Origin: Alphaproteobacteria bacterium
GTDB lineage: Bacteria > Pseudomonadota > Alphaproteobacteria > Sphingomonadales > Emcibacteraceae
Direction: 5' to 3'
Length of the DNA: 64,000 bases
Assembly (NCBI GenBank): GCA_020446675.1
Contig: JAGREE010000001.1
Location: 62,001-126,000, forward strand
Part shown: positions 43,727 to 52,349 of the stretch, one piece after another
How the letters are laid out: each line of letters opens with the position of its first letter
Numbering within the stretch: position 1 is the first letter of the stretch
The notes under the pieces: model-generated
Database searches by the model: none
What the model saw: only the letters and a program-made list of their open reading frames with translations
What the model was told of the DNA's origin: nothing
Program-made: the position numbers and the translations under genes

Positions 43727-43841
43727 GGGTATCCTTATTAAATTAGGGGTTTTGATACTAAGTCGAATTTCCCAAGCTGTAAATTGGCAATTATTGACAG
43801 TTTTATTTTAGCGGGGTACCATTTAAAAAAAGGGGGATGAT

Positions 43842-44354
43842 ATGCGCTTACTTATTTCCATTCTGCTATTTGTTTTTGCCACCAATGCTGTCTATGCAGA
43901 AGATATTGTTGGCAATCTGAATATTGGTGATGCCATCCCGGATGCTCTTGGATCGGATATTGACGGCACAAAAATTAATTCAAGTGATTATCAGGGCAAA
44001 ATTATGGTCATTAGTTTTTGGGCGACCTGGTGTCCACCCTGCCGCAGGGAACTACCAATCATTGATAATCTGCAAAGACTGGTTGGCAAGGACCGGCTCG
44101 CCGTGATCGCGGTTAATTTTGGCGAATCCAAACGGATTTTCCGTAAGTTTATCCGTGCCGCTGGGGATGTCCATTTGACCTTTAGCCATGATAATAAGGG
44201 AAAAATTGGCACAAAAACCTTCGGCATTAAAGCAATCCCGCATATGATTATTGTTGATCATATGGGCAAAGTCGCCCATGTCCACTCCGGCTATGGGGAG
44301 GAGACCGTGGATAACCTTGCCAATGAAATAAACGGCCTTTTAAGCAAAATGTAA
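43842..44354 (+). CDS. TlpA-like exported thioredoxin-fold protein
   Basis: 170 residues with a signal peptide (LLISILLFVFATNAVYA). Thioredoxin-fold redoxin with FWATWCPPCRRE, catalytic Cys64-Cys67, then LAVIAVNFGE and the cis-proline region IPHMIIVD. TlpA/ResA-like proteins reduce disulfides in the periplasm, for example in cytochrome maturation. SD GGGGGATG. No cytochrome genes adjacent. Confidence 0.9.
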   Translation: MRLLISILLFVFATNAVYAEDIVGNLNIGDAIPDALGSDIDGTKINSSDYQGKIMVISFWATWCPPCRRELPIIDNLQRLVGKDRLAVIAVNFGESKRIFRKFIRAAGDVHLTFSHDNKGKIGTKTFGIKAIPHMIIVDHMGKVAHVHSGYGEETVDNLANEINGLLSKM

Positions 44355-44429
44355 GCAGGCTTATAAAACCATCTTTCAATTCTGCCACTTTAACCGTAAA
44401 CTGACCCGATAAATTAAAGGGAGAGATTT

Positions 44430-46838
44430 ATGCGCAAAATTTTATTCGCGATTTTACTTGCCATGTCCAGCTCGGTGGCAACGGCACAGGAAGACCAGTC
44501 GGTCACCATTTCCGGACTTACGGAACCGGTTGAAATTATCAAGGATAAATGGGGCATTTCCCATATCTATGCGCAGAACCAGGCCGATTTATTTTTTGCC
44601 CAAGGCTATAATGCGGTGCGGGACCGGCTTTTTCAGTTTGAAATATGGCGGCGAAAAGCCACAGGAACCCTTTCCGAAATTATGGGTGCAAAAGCCATTG
44701 CCCATGATGAGGGGGCAAGACTGCTTCGGTTTCGCGGGGATCTAAAAGCGGAGCTTGCCCATTACCACCCGGACAGCGTGGAAATTATCAATGCCTTTGT
44801 GGACGGGGTTAATGCCTATATTAAGGAAACAGAAAAGAACCCCGACCTACTTTCTTTCGAATTTAATCTGCTGGGGATCAAACCCGGCTATTGGACCCCG
44901 GAAATTGTTATTTCGCGCCATAATGCGCTGACCGGTGGTATATCAAACGAAATTATGCTTGCCAAAGCCATAACCGCCCTTGGCGGTGAAAAAGTCCGGG
45001 ACATTATGCCCTTTTACCGCAATACATATTTAAAACCGTTTGATGGGGTTGATCTTGCCAAAATCACAAATGACATAATGGCAAGCTATATTGCTTCACG
45101 CAGTCAGCCTGTGTTTGACCAAAGCGATGTTAAAAATCCGCAAATGACATTTATCAACGCGAAGCCGCAATTTGGTGATGAAAATTTCTGGAATGACCCT
45201 ATTGAAGGCATCAACAATATCGGCAGTAACAACTGGGTTATTGCCGGCCGGCGCACCAAAAGCGGTAAGCCGATTATGGCCAATGATCCGCACAGGACAA
45301 TCCAGAACCCGTCGCTTCGCTATATGGTGCATCTTAACGCCCCGGCAAAGGACGGCAAGCGGGGCTGGAACGTGATCGGCGGCGGTGAACCGGTGCTACC
45401 CGGGGTATCCATCGGTCATAATGAATATGGCGCCTGGGGACTAACCATTTTCCGCATCGATCAGGAAGATTTATATGTCTATAAAACCAATCCGGATAAC
45501 CCGAACCAGTATTGGTATGATGATGAATGGGTTAATATGGAAACGGAGCAGACAACCATCAGTGTCAAGGGGCAGGGTGACGTGAGCGCCACCCTTAAAT
45601 ATTCAAAACATGGACCCGTAATTTTTGAAGACCCGGAAAATCATCTGGCATATGGTCTTAAGGCCGCCTGGCTTGATGTCGGGGCGACACCTTATCTTGC
45701 CAGTCTGCGCATGGATCAGGCCCAAAATTTCAGAGAATTCAGGGAAGCCTGCAGCTTTTCCGGCCTTCCCGGTGAAAATATGGTCTGGGCCGACAGTGAA
45801 GGCACCATTGGTTGGCAATCGGTCGGGCTGACCCCAATGCGCTTTGGCTGGGACGGCAGTCTGCCAATCCCCGGCGATGGGACCTATGAATGGGATGGCT
45901 ATGTTCCGATCAAACAAATGCCCCATATTACCAACCCGGTCGCCGGATGGTATGGAACCGCCAACAATCATAATGTTCCGGCCGGTTATCCAAATATTTT
46001 TTCCGATTTTTATTCGGACCCGGCCCGGGCTGAGCGCATGGCTGAAGTCCTGGACGCTGCAGCGGATCAAACGGTTCAGGACAGCATGACCCTTCAGTAT
46101 GATACCAAATCCATGAATGCGGAAAAAATGACCCCGGTCATTGGCAAAGTCAGACTGTCAGGCAAATTGCGTGATGCGCAGAAAAAACTGGCGAACTGGG
46201 ATCACAGACTTGATAGGAACAGTGTTGCCGCCGCAATATTTGATCTTTGGGAACAGTCCATGCTTGCGCTGGTTTATCAGCGACTTGTGCCGGAAGATCA
46301 GGCCGTAAATGTGTCCATGATCACCCGTGAAAAACTGACACAATGGCTTATTGACCCGCCTGATTTTGTTTTTGGCGATAATCCGGCAAGAACAAGAGAT
46401 CGGATGATTAAGCAAAGTATGGAAATGGCCGTTTCGAAACTGACTGAGAAACTTGGTCCTGATATGGATAAATGGCTTTACGGTAGCCTTCATTATGCAG
46501 AATTAAATCATCCGCTCAGTCATCTTTTGAGCGCTGATGAACAGAAAAAGGTCAATATTCCGCGTCTCCCCAGAGGCGGGGGCAGCAATACCCTTAATGC
46601 CAATCACGGCAACAGCCGCCAAACTTCCGGGGCCAGTTTTCGCATGATTGTGGACACGGCCGACTGGGACGGGGCCATGGGCACTAATACACCCGGGCAG
46701 TCCGCTGACCCGCGCAGCAAACATTATGCGGATTTATATGAAAACTGGAATAAGGGGGACTATTTCCCCATGTATTATTCAAAAGATAAAATTTCAGACA
46801 ATAGGGATATAATAATTCACTTAAAACCAATGGATTAG
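44430..46838 (+). CDS. Penicillin-acylase-family Ntn hydrolase
   Basis: 802 residues with a signal peptide (KILFAILLAMSSSVATAQ). Penicillin amidase family layout: alpha chain opening WGISHIYA, GYNAVRDRLFQFE, then a spacer, and the beta chain starting at Ser266 in NNIGSNNWVIAG, where autoproteolysis before the serine exposes the catalytic N-terminal nucleophile. Further beta-chain marks are DPHR and GGGSNTLNANHGN. Members hydrolyse amide bonds of penicillins, aculeacins or acyl-homoserine lactones. A quorum-quenching AHL acylase is possible; the substrate is not decided by sequence. Confidence 0.92.
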   Translation: MRKILFAILLAMSSSVATAQEDQSVTISGLTEPVEIIKDKWGISHIYAQNQADLFFAQGYNAVRDRLFQFEIWRRKATGTLSEIMGAKAIAHDEGARLLRFRGDLKAELAHYHPDSVEIINAFVDGVNAYIKETEKNPDLLSFEFNLLGIKPGYWTPEIVISRHNALTGGISNEIMLAKAITALGGEKVRDIMPFYRNTYLKPFDGVDLAKITNDIMASYIASRSQPVFDQSDVKNPQMTFINAKPQFGDENFWNDPIEGINNIGSNNWVIAGRRTKSGKPIMANDPHRTIQNPSLRYMVHLNAPAKDGKRGWNVIGGGEPVLPGVSIGHNEYGAWGLTIFRIDQEDLYVYKTNPDNPNQYWYDDEWVNMETEQTTISVKGQGDVSATLKYSKHGPVIFEDPENHLAYGLKAAWLDVGATPYLASLRMDQAQNFREFREACSFSGLPGENMVWADSEGTIGWQSVGLTPMRFGWDGSLPIPGDGTYEWDGYVPIKQMPHITNPVAGWYGTANNHNVPAGYPNIFSDFYSDPARAERMAEVLDAAADQTVQDSMTLQYDTKSMNAEKMTPVIGKVRLSGKLRDAQKKLANWDHRLDRNSVAAAIFDLWEQSMLALVYQRLVPEDQAVNVSMITREKLTQWLIDPPDFVFGDNPARTRDRMIKQSMEMAVSKLTEKLGPDMDKWLYGSLHYAELNHPLSHLLSADEQKKVNIPRLPRGGGSNTLNANHGNSRQTSGASFRMIVDTADWDGAMGTNTPGQSADPRSKHYADLYENWNKGDYFPMYYSKDKISDNRDIIIHLKPMD

Positions 46839-46868
46839 AGTGAATTATTTAAGTTAAAGATTAAGAAA

Positions 46869-47486
46869 ATGGACAAACATATTAAAGAAATTGAAGATAT
46901 TACCTTTAAGGATTATGGATCAAAAGCCCATGATTTTTGGGACAGAACCAAAGATCATGATGTCACGCAGAATTATGAGGCATTTCTGACGCCTTTTGGA
47001 GAGCGGAAAGGGCTGGATATCCTTGATTTTGGTTGTGGACCGGGGCGCGACGTTCTTTATTTCAAATCACTAGGCCATAATCCCGTTGGTTTGGACGGCA
47101 CAGCCGAATTTTGTCAAATGGCCCGGGAACTGACCGGTTGCCCGATCCTTGAACAGTCTTTTAATGATTTAAAACTCGTGGAAAACAGCTTTGACGGCGT
47201 ATTTGCCAATGCATCGATGTTTCATGTACCGAGTAAAAATCTTCATAAAGTACTCACCGACCTTCATAATGCACTGCGTCCGGGGGGCATTTTATTCACA
47301 TCAAACCCCCGTGGGGACCAGGAAGGATGGCAGAATCCGGGGCGATATGGTCATTTCATGCAGTTTGATACCGCTGTTCAATATTTGGAAAATGCAGGGT
47401 TTGAAGTTATTCATCACTATTACCGGCCGCCAAATTTACCTATACATGAACAAAAATGGTTGGCGATGGTCAGCAGAACGCGCTAA
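46869..47486 (+). CDS. Class I SAM-dependent methyltransferase
   Basis: 205 residues, cytoplasmic. SAM-binding motif I LDFGCGPGRDVLYFK, motif II-like VGLDGTAEFCQMAREL, and NASMFHVPSKNLHKVLTDLH with LRPGGILFTSN in the later strands. Substrate unknown. It lies 30 bp after the acylase and may share its transcript. Confidence 0.87.
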   Translation: MDKHIKEIEDITFKDYGSKAHDFWDRTKDHDVTQNYEAFLTPFGERKGLDILDFGCGPGRDVLYFKSLGHNPVGLDGTAEFCQMARELTGCPILEQSFNDLKLVENSFDGVFANASMFHVPSKNLHKVLTDLHNALRPGGILFTSNPRGDQEGWQNPGRYGHFMQFDTAVQYLENAGFEVIHHYYRPPNLPIHEQKWLAMVSRTR

Positions 47487-47577
47487 AAGGATTGTTAGAA
47501 AGAGATATACGTTTAATTACCATAAGTTAAAATATTAAGGGTCGTGATTAGCGTAATTTTTTTGAGACTTAAAAAAT

Positions 47578-49020
47578 ATGAATTTAATGATTAACGTTGC
47601 TACATTGGCGAGTGTAAGCAGCGCCTTTTATGCTATTCTTTTTATTCTGCTATCAATTTTCTGGTGGCAAAATAAGGATATTGACGGGATCATCTGGTGG
47701 TGTGCCTTCCCGCTATTCCGTCTTGTCTACAGTGTGATCGGATCTGATTCCGTAAATTATGAAGATCAGTTTTTCATTTATGTTGGCAATCTGGCGGCAG
47801 TATTGTCAGATACATTTCTGCTGATTGGTTGTCTCAAATTTATTGGCCAGCCTATAAACTGGAAGCTTATTGGCGGCTATCTTATCCTTTTTGTCCTGAT
47901 CTGCTGCTATCAGTATTCGATAAATGCCGAACTACCGGAGCGGACAAAACTGGTGGTCGTATTCGATCTTATCCCCATTATTTCTTCCATTATGGTCTTA
48001 TTTCGATTGCCAAATACTAAATATGCCCTTGAAAAATACTTCACCATTTTCTGGGTAAGTATGCAGATCGCGGTGTTTTCTTTCTGGATACTTATTAATT
48101 TTGAATTCAATAATCGCGACTATGGCATCTATATTTTATTCAGCCTGACATTCATTTATGTAAGTCATATATTTACCACTGTTGGGCTCATTATTCTGAC
48201 AATTGCCAGAAGAAGAAGCCAGCTTCGCGAAGAAAGCCGGGATCATAAACTGCTTGAGGAAGAACTGGAAAAAACCCTGAGAAAAGCCCAGGATGCCAAT
48301 GACGAAAAAACCAAATTTCTGACCAATATGTCCCATGAGCTTAGAACACCGCTCAATGCCATTATCGGTTTTTCTGAAAGTCTCAAGCTTAGTTACTATG
48401 GAGAACTTAATCCAAAGCAGCGTGAATATGTTGATAATATTCATGGCGGGGGAGAACTGCTTTTGAAACTGATTACCGACCTTCTTGATCTTTCCAGCAT
48501 TGAAGAAGGAAAAATGGATATCCTTCTGGAGGAGGTTAATCTTAACCTGCTGATAGAAAAGACACTGCCACTGCTTCGCGAAATTGTTGGTGCAGAAAGT
48601 GACAGACTAAAAATCCACAATGAAATTAGTGACAGTAAAAAATCCTGTGCGGTGTATATTGACCAGATCAGAACCAAACAGATATTAATCAATTTTGTTT
48701 CAAACGCCGTAAAATACGGCAATCCCGACAGCGATGTCATTTTGACAATATCCGACCATGACGAACACTATTTCAGAGTAAGCGTTAAAGACAGCGGTAG
48801 GGGAATTGCCCCGGAACAGTATGAGAATATATTTAAGCCATTCAACCGGGCAGGCAATGAGAAATCCAATATTGAAGGGATCGGTGTCGGGCTATCCATC
48901 GCCAGAAAACTTATTCATGAAATGCAGGGAAATATTGATTTTATCAGCACAGTGGGTGAGGGATCCGAATTCTGGATCGATATTCCAAAATCAAAACAAC
49001 ATCAATTACCGATAAGTTAG
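47578..49020 (+). CDS. Membrane histidine kinase, first of a tandem pair
   Basis: 480 residues. About seven hydrophobic segments in the first 210 residues form a polytopic sensor region of an MHYT/7TM-like kind that I cannot name. A coiled coil (EELEKTLRKAQDANDEKT) follows, then HisKA with phospho-acceptor His253 (NMSHELRTPLNAI) and HATPase_c with NFVSNAVKYG, DSGRGI, F.PFNRAG and GIGVGLSIARKL. It lacks an attached receiver, and no response regulator gene is in the window. The second kinase starts 4 bp downstream. Confidence 0.9.
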   Translation: MNLMINVATLASVSSAFYAILFILLSIFWWQNKDIDGIIWWCAFPLFRLVYSVIGSDSVNYEDQFFIYVGNLAAVLSDTFLLIGCLKFIGQPINWKLIGGYLILFVLICCYQYSINAELPERTKLVVVFDLIPIISSIMVLFRLPNTKYALEKYFTIFWVSMQIAVFSFWILINFEFNNRDYGIYILFSLTFIYVSHIFTTVGLIILTIARRRSQLREESRDHKLLEEELEKTLRKAQDANDEKTKFLTNMSHELRTPLNAIIGFSESLKLSYYGELNPKQREYVDNIHGGGELLLKLITDLLDLSSIEEGKMDILLEEVNLNLLIEKTLPLLREIVGAESDRLKIHNEISDSKKSCAVYIDQIRTKQILINFVSNAVKYGNPDSDVILTISDHDEHYFRVSVKDSGRGIAPEQYENIFKPFNRAGNEKSNIEGIGVGLSIARKLIHEMQGNIDFISTVGEGSEFWIDIPKSKQHQLPIS

Positions 49021-49024
49021 GGCA

Positions 49025-50440
49025 ATGAAAAATCTGGATTTATATACAATACAGTTGATCAGTTCGGTTATTCTTTTTGTGCTGAGCGTACTGATGGTGC
49101 TTTTATGGTCACAGGATGCCCGCAATAAGGCGCGGACATGGTGGTGTGTGTTCACTATTCTGCTCACTGTTGATACTGTTTTTTCAACTTTCCCGGAAAT
49201 CAGAAATAATCTGGCTTATATTTACATATTTGATGTTATTAGCAGCTTTTCCTATCTTGCATTGATGAAGGGGTGTCTGGAATTTGCATCAATCCGCTAT
49301 AATCGTGTCCTTATTTTTGCTCTGTTTTTAAGCTGCCTGATCATTAATGCGGCGGGCGCGGTGCTTGAATTTTCGGATGATTTATGCCGTGTCATTACAC
49401 TGTCCTATAATAGTGTGGCGCTGCTGGTTTCCGGCTATGCCATTTTGAAACTGAACAAGCATATCTATTTTCTGGAACGTTATTTTTTCATGATCCTCAT
49501 GGCTATTAATCTGGGCATTTATGGTATCTGGGTCTATTTCATGCTCAGAAAAGAACCGGAAGACAATTTTTTGTTCGGCTTAAGCGAAACACCGATTTAT
49601 TTTGTTCAGATATTTGTCATTTTTACGCTATTCTTATTAATCCTCGGCCGGATAAGATCCCAGCTGGAGCGGGAAAATCATCGCAGTATCGTGATTAAAA
49701 ATGCCATGACAGCAGCAGTCCGCGAAACCAACGTGGCAAACAAATCAAAGTCAATTTTTCTCACCAATATGAGCCATGAACTCAGAACGCCGCTAAACAT
49801 AATCCTCGGCTTTTCAGAAGCCTTGAAAATGGAACTGATGGGTCCGTTAAATAAAAAACAAAAATCCTTTGCCGAAAATATTCATTTTGGCGGCAGAAGA
49901 CTGCTTAATCTGATTAATGATCTTTTATCCTTAAGTAAAATCGAAGCAGGCACCCTAAACAAGAAACTTGAACCGATAAGCCCGGAAGCATTGCTCAAGG
50001 AAAAGGGGGCCATCCTGCAAAACCATATTAAAAATTTTAATTGCAGACTTTTTCTGATTGACGATTTTACGGACCTTGATTCGAAAGCCTATCTGTCGGT
50101 AAATTCAGACTGGATTGAACAAAGTCTTCTGGCGCTTGTCGATAATGCCCGTAAATATGGCTCTGACCAGGCCAGCATCTGGCTTAACGGTTTTACGCTG
50201 AACAAAAATACTGTCCGCATCAGCATAAAAGATGAAGGGCGGGGAATTGCCGAACAACATCGGAAAATGGTGTTTAAACCCTTTAACCGTGCCGGCAATG
50301 ATGACAGCACAATAGAAGGCACGGGGACCGGACTTGCGATCGTAAAGGGCCTTGTGGAAGCCATGGGCGGCACAATTGGTTATGAAAGCCAGCCGGGAAA
50401 GGGCACAACCTTCTGGATTGATTTGCCGCTTAAGCGGTAA
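49025..50440 (+). CDS. Membrane histidine kinase, second of a tandem pair
   Basis: 471 residues, same design as the gene before it: seven-segment membrane region (first 205 residues), coiled coil, HisKA with His251 (NMSHELRTPLNII) and HATPase_c (LVDNARKYG, DEGRGI, FNRAGND, GTGTGLAIVKGL). The membrane regions are only weakly similar (both have a WW pair near residue 40 and an opening ...LFVL/LFILLS), while catalytic domains are close. They could form a heteromeric sensor or detect two signals for one unlinked regulator. TAGGGCA SD upstream. Confidence 0.9.
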   Translation: MKNLDLYTIQLISSVILFVLSVLMVLLWSQDARNKARTWWCVFTILLTVDTVFSTFPEIRNNLAYIYIFDVISSFSYLALMKGCLEFASIRYNRVLIFALFLSCLIINAAGAVLEFSDDLCRVITLSYNSVALLVSGYAILKLNKHIYFLERYFFMILMAINLGIYGIWVYFMLRKEPEDNFLFGLSETPIYFVQIFVIFTLFLLILGRIRSQLERENHRSIVIKNAMTAAVRETNVANKSKSIFLTNMSHELRTPLNIILGFSEALKMELMGPLNKKQKSFAENIHFGGRRLLNLINDLLSLSKIEAGTLNKKLEPISPEALLKEKGAILQNHIKNFNCRLFLIDDFTDLDSKAYLSVNSDWIEQSLLALVDNARKYGSDQASIWLNGFTLNKNTVRISIKDEGRGIAEQHRKMVFKPFNRAGNDDSTIEGTGTGLAIVKGLVEAMGGTIGYESQPGKGTTFWIDLPLKR

Positions 50441-50443
50441 TAA

Positions 50444-52003
50444 TCACTCTTCAACCTTGGTGAAATCCAGATCATGGAAATCATAACTGAAATCCGTAAG
50501 CGGGGATATGGCTTTCATTTTAAGACCATTGACTCGTCCTTCAAAATCAGTGCTGAACATGGCATATGCATCTGCCTTGAAGCTTCTGTCTTCCCAGATT
50601 GCCTTGAATGTATTGAATTTAAAAGCACTTAAGGGTCCTTTCAGCTTTCTAGACCGCATAGCCGTGAAATAAAGGTCCCCATCCTTAATACTGATACGGA
50701 CATCGCCGAACCAGGGATCACGATAAAGCCCGACATAATCCGAGAGCGGCAGCAATGCTTTTGCGTCCGCCTCCGCTTCGTCTTTTGCCACTTCTGAAGC
50801 AGCTTTTTCAATTTCCCTTTGTTCGATTTGTGCATAGCGCTCAGTCCAGTCAACATCCTCCTGATCCAGATATACCTGCATAATATTTTCCATAATGGCG
50901 CGCATGGCGTAGCCGTTTTCCTGATTGGTCAGCACAACAACCCCAAGGCTTTTTTCCGGTATCATGACTTCATATGTGACCATTCCCAGTAATCCACCGG
51001 TGTGGGAAACCTGCTTATAGCCGTAATAATCTTTCAGACGGAACCCAAGACCATAGGCCGCAAAATTCGTTCCAAACCAGTTATGATCGCTCATGCTTAC
51101 CGGTTGTATGGTTTGAGGGGACCACATTTCATCATGCTGCGTCTTGGACATAAGTCCCGCACCATTATGAAGATGGGCATTCATCCATTTCAACATGTCG
51201 CGGGCACTACACTGAATACCCCCGGCAGCGGCAATGACCATTGGCTGGCCTGGCTCATTCAGTCTTGATGCAACCTGTAATTTGCCATTGACGGATGTGT
51301 GGGGCGTCGCGACATTATCCTTATCAGTTATGGTTGTAATATCGGCCCGGCAACCGTTCCCGATTGCGAGCTGGTTCATGATCCTCGTTTGTACGAATTG
51401 CTCATAGGACATTCCGGATGCGGCGGCAATCACTTCACCAGCAACCACATAAAGCGTATTATCATAGGCATAGGCACTTCTGAAGCCGGTGACCATTTTC
51501 AGATAACGGACATTATGAATAATTTCAGCACGTGTCCGTTCAGTCGTCGGCCAGAACATCAGATCGCCTGCACCAAGCCCCATACCGCTGCGGTGCGTGA
51601 GCAGGTCACGGATCGTAAAATCAGCAGTAATCCAGGGGTCCATCATTCTGAAATCCGGCAGATAGTCGATGACTTTATCATCCCAGTGAAGAACCCCGTC
51701 ATCGACAAGAATGGCAAGGGCAGAAGCGGTGAAGGCTTTGCTATTCGATGCAATGGCATACATCGTATCCCCATCAACTGTGGCGGATTTTCCAATTTCG
51801 CGAACACCATATCCTTTTAGCAGCTTAATCTCGTTATCCTTAACAATACCAACGGCAATGCCGGGGACATTGAATGTGTCCATGGCCGCTTTGACAAAAC
51901 CGTCAAGTTCCATTTCCGACAAGTCGCGGGCACTGGAATTTGAAACCATTGCAATTAAAAGCAATGCGGCAAAACGAAATGAGACTAAAACCGATCTTAT
52001 CAT
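50444..52003 (-). CDS. Class C beta-lactamase-like serine hydrolase
   Basis: 519 residues with a signal peptide (VSFRFAALLLIAMVSNSSA). Penicillin-recognising fold: SNSK with Ser86 and Lys89, YDN with Tyr180 and Asn182, and HTGG as the third motif. The C-terminal 130 residues form a lipocalin-like DUF3471-type domain (LSDYVGLYRDPWFGDVRISI). Such proteins are more often esterases or D-peptidases than drug-resistance enzymes. AGAGGA SD. Convergent with the second kinase gene, 3 bp apart, and divergent from the receptor array. Confidence 0.88.
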   Translation of the reverse strand: MIRSVLVSFRFAALLLIAMVSNSSARDLSEMELDGFVKAAMDTFNVPGIAVGIVKDNEIKLLKGYGVREIGKSATVDGDTMYAIASNSKAFTASALAILVDDGVLHWDDKVIDYLPDFRMMDPWITADFTIRDLLTHRSGMGLGAGDLMFWPTTERTRAEIIHNVRYLKMVTGFRSAYAYDNTLYVVAGEVIAAASGMSYEQFVQTRIMNQLAIGNGCRADITTITDKDNVATPHTSVNGKLQVASRLNEPGQPMVIAAAGGIQCSARDMLKWMNAHLHNGAGLMSKTQHDEMWSPQTIQPVSMSDHNWFGTNFAAYGLGFRLKDYYGYKQVSHTGGLLGMVTYEVMIPEKSLGVVVLTNQENGYAMRAIMENIMQVYLDQEDVDWTERYAQIEQREIEKAASEVAKDEAEADAKALLPLSDYVGLYRDPWFGDVRISIKDGDLYFTAMRSRKLKGPLSAFKFNTFKAIWEDRSFKADAYAMFSTDFEGRVNGLKMKAISPLTDFSYDFHDLDFTKVEE

Positions 52004-52115
52004 GACATCCTCTTTTTAAATTTTTAAGACTTCACACTAATATGAGAAAACCGAATTTAAAAGGGAATATTTTCGGCAAATCGCCTAATTAATCAGGGCA
52101 AATTTTATGACCTTA

Positions 52116-52143
52116 TCGATTTCTGTCGATTTCTGTCGATTTT
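52116..52143 (+). repeat. Short tandem repeat, TCGATTTCTG unit
   Basis: 2.8 copies of a 10-bp direct repeat (52116-52125, 52126-52135, then TCGATTTT). It lies in the 346-bp gene-free region 52004-52349 between the serine hydrolase and the first receptor gene. A 10-bp period puts the copies on the same DNA face, as for a regulator site, but the purpose is unknown. Apart from this and the palindrome at 52181 I see nothing else in the region. Confidence 0.55.
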
Positions 52144-52180
52144 ACGCATGGTTTTTAATGGTTTCACCGTATTATTGAGA

Positions 52181-52204
52181 GTAAATAATAATTATTATCA
52201 TTGC
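52181..52204 (+). promoter_or_regulatory. Fur-box-like palindrome upstream of receptor array
   Basis: The 14-bp perfect palindrome ATAATAATTATTAT (52185-52198) sits within GTAAATAATAATTATTATCA. It resembles the GATAAT-GATAAT-CATTATC arrangement of Fur sites, though low complexity in AT-rich DNA could produce it. It is 150 bp before the first receptor gene, a plausible operator position for iron-controlled receptors. Confidence 0.35.
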
Positions 52205-52349
52205 TGGTAAGGCTTTTTGGGGAAATACAAGGCTGCATCAGATAAATTCTGCCAATAACAAAAATGTTATTACAAATATGTTGTGGTACCCGTTTGATAA
52301 TATTTATAACTGAAATAAAAAATACAAAATTACCAGGGAACGGAACCGC

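Noticed and set aside
52116..52143. CRISPR-like array
   Set aside because: Only 2.8 direct copies of 10 bp with no spacers; no cas genes in the window.
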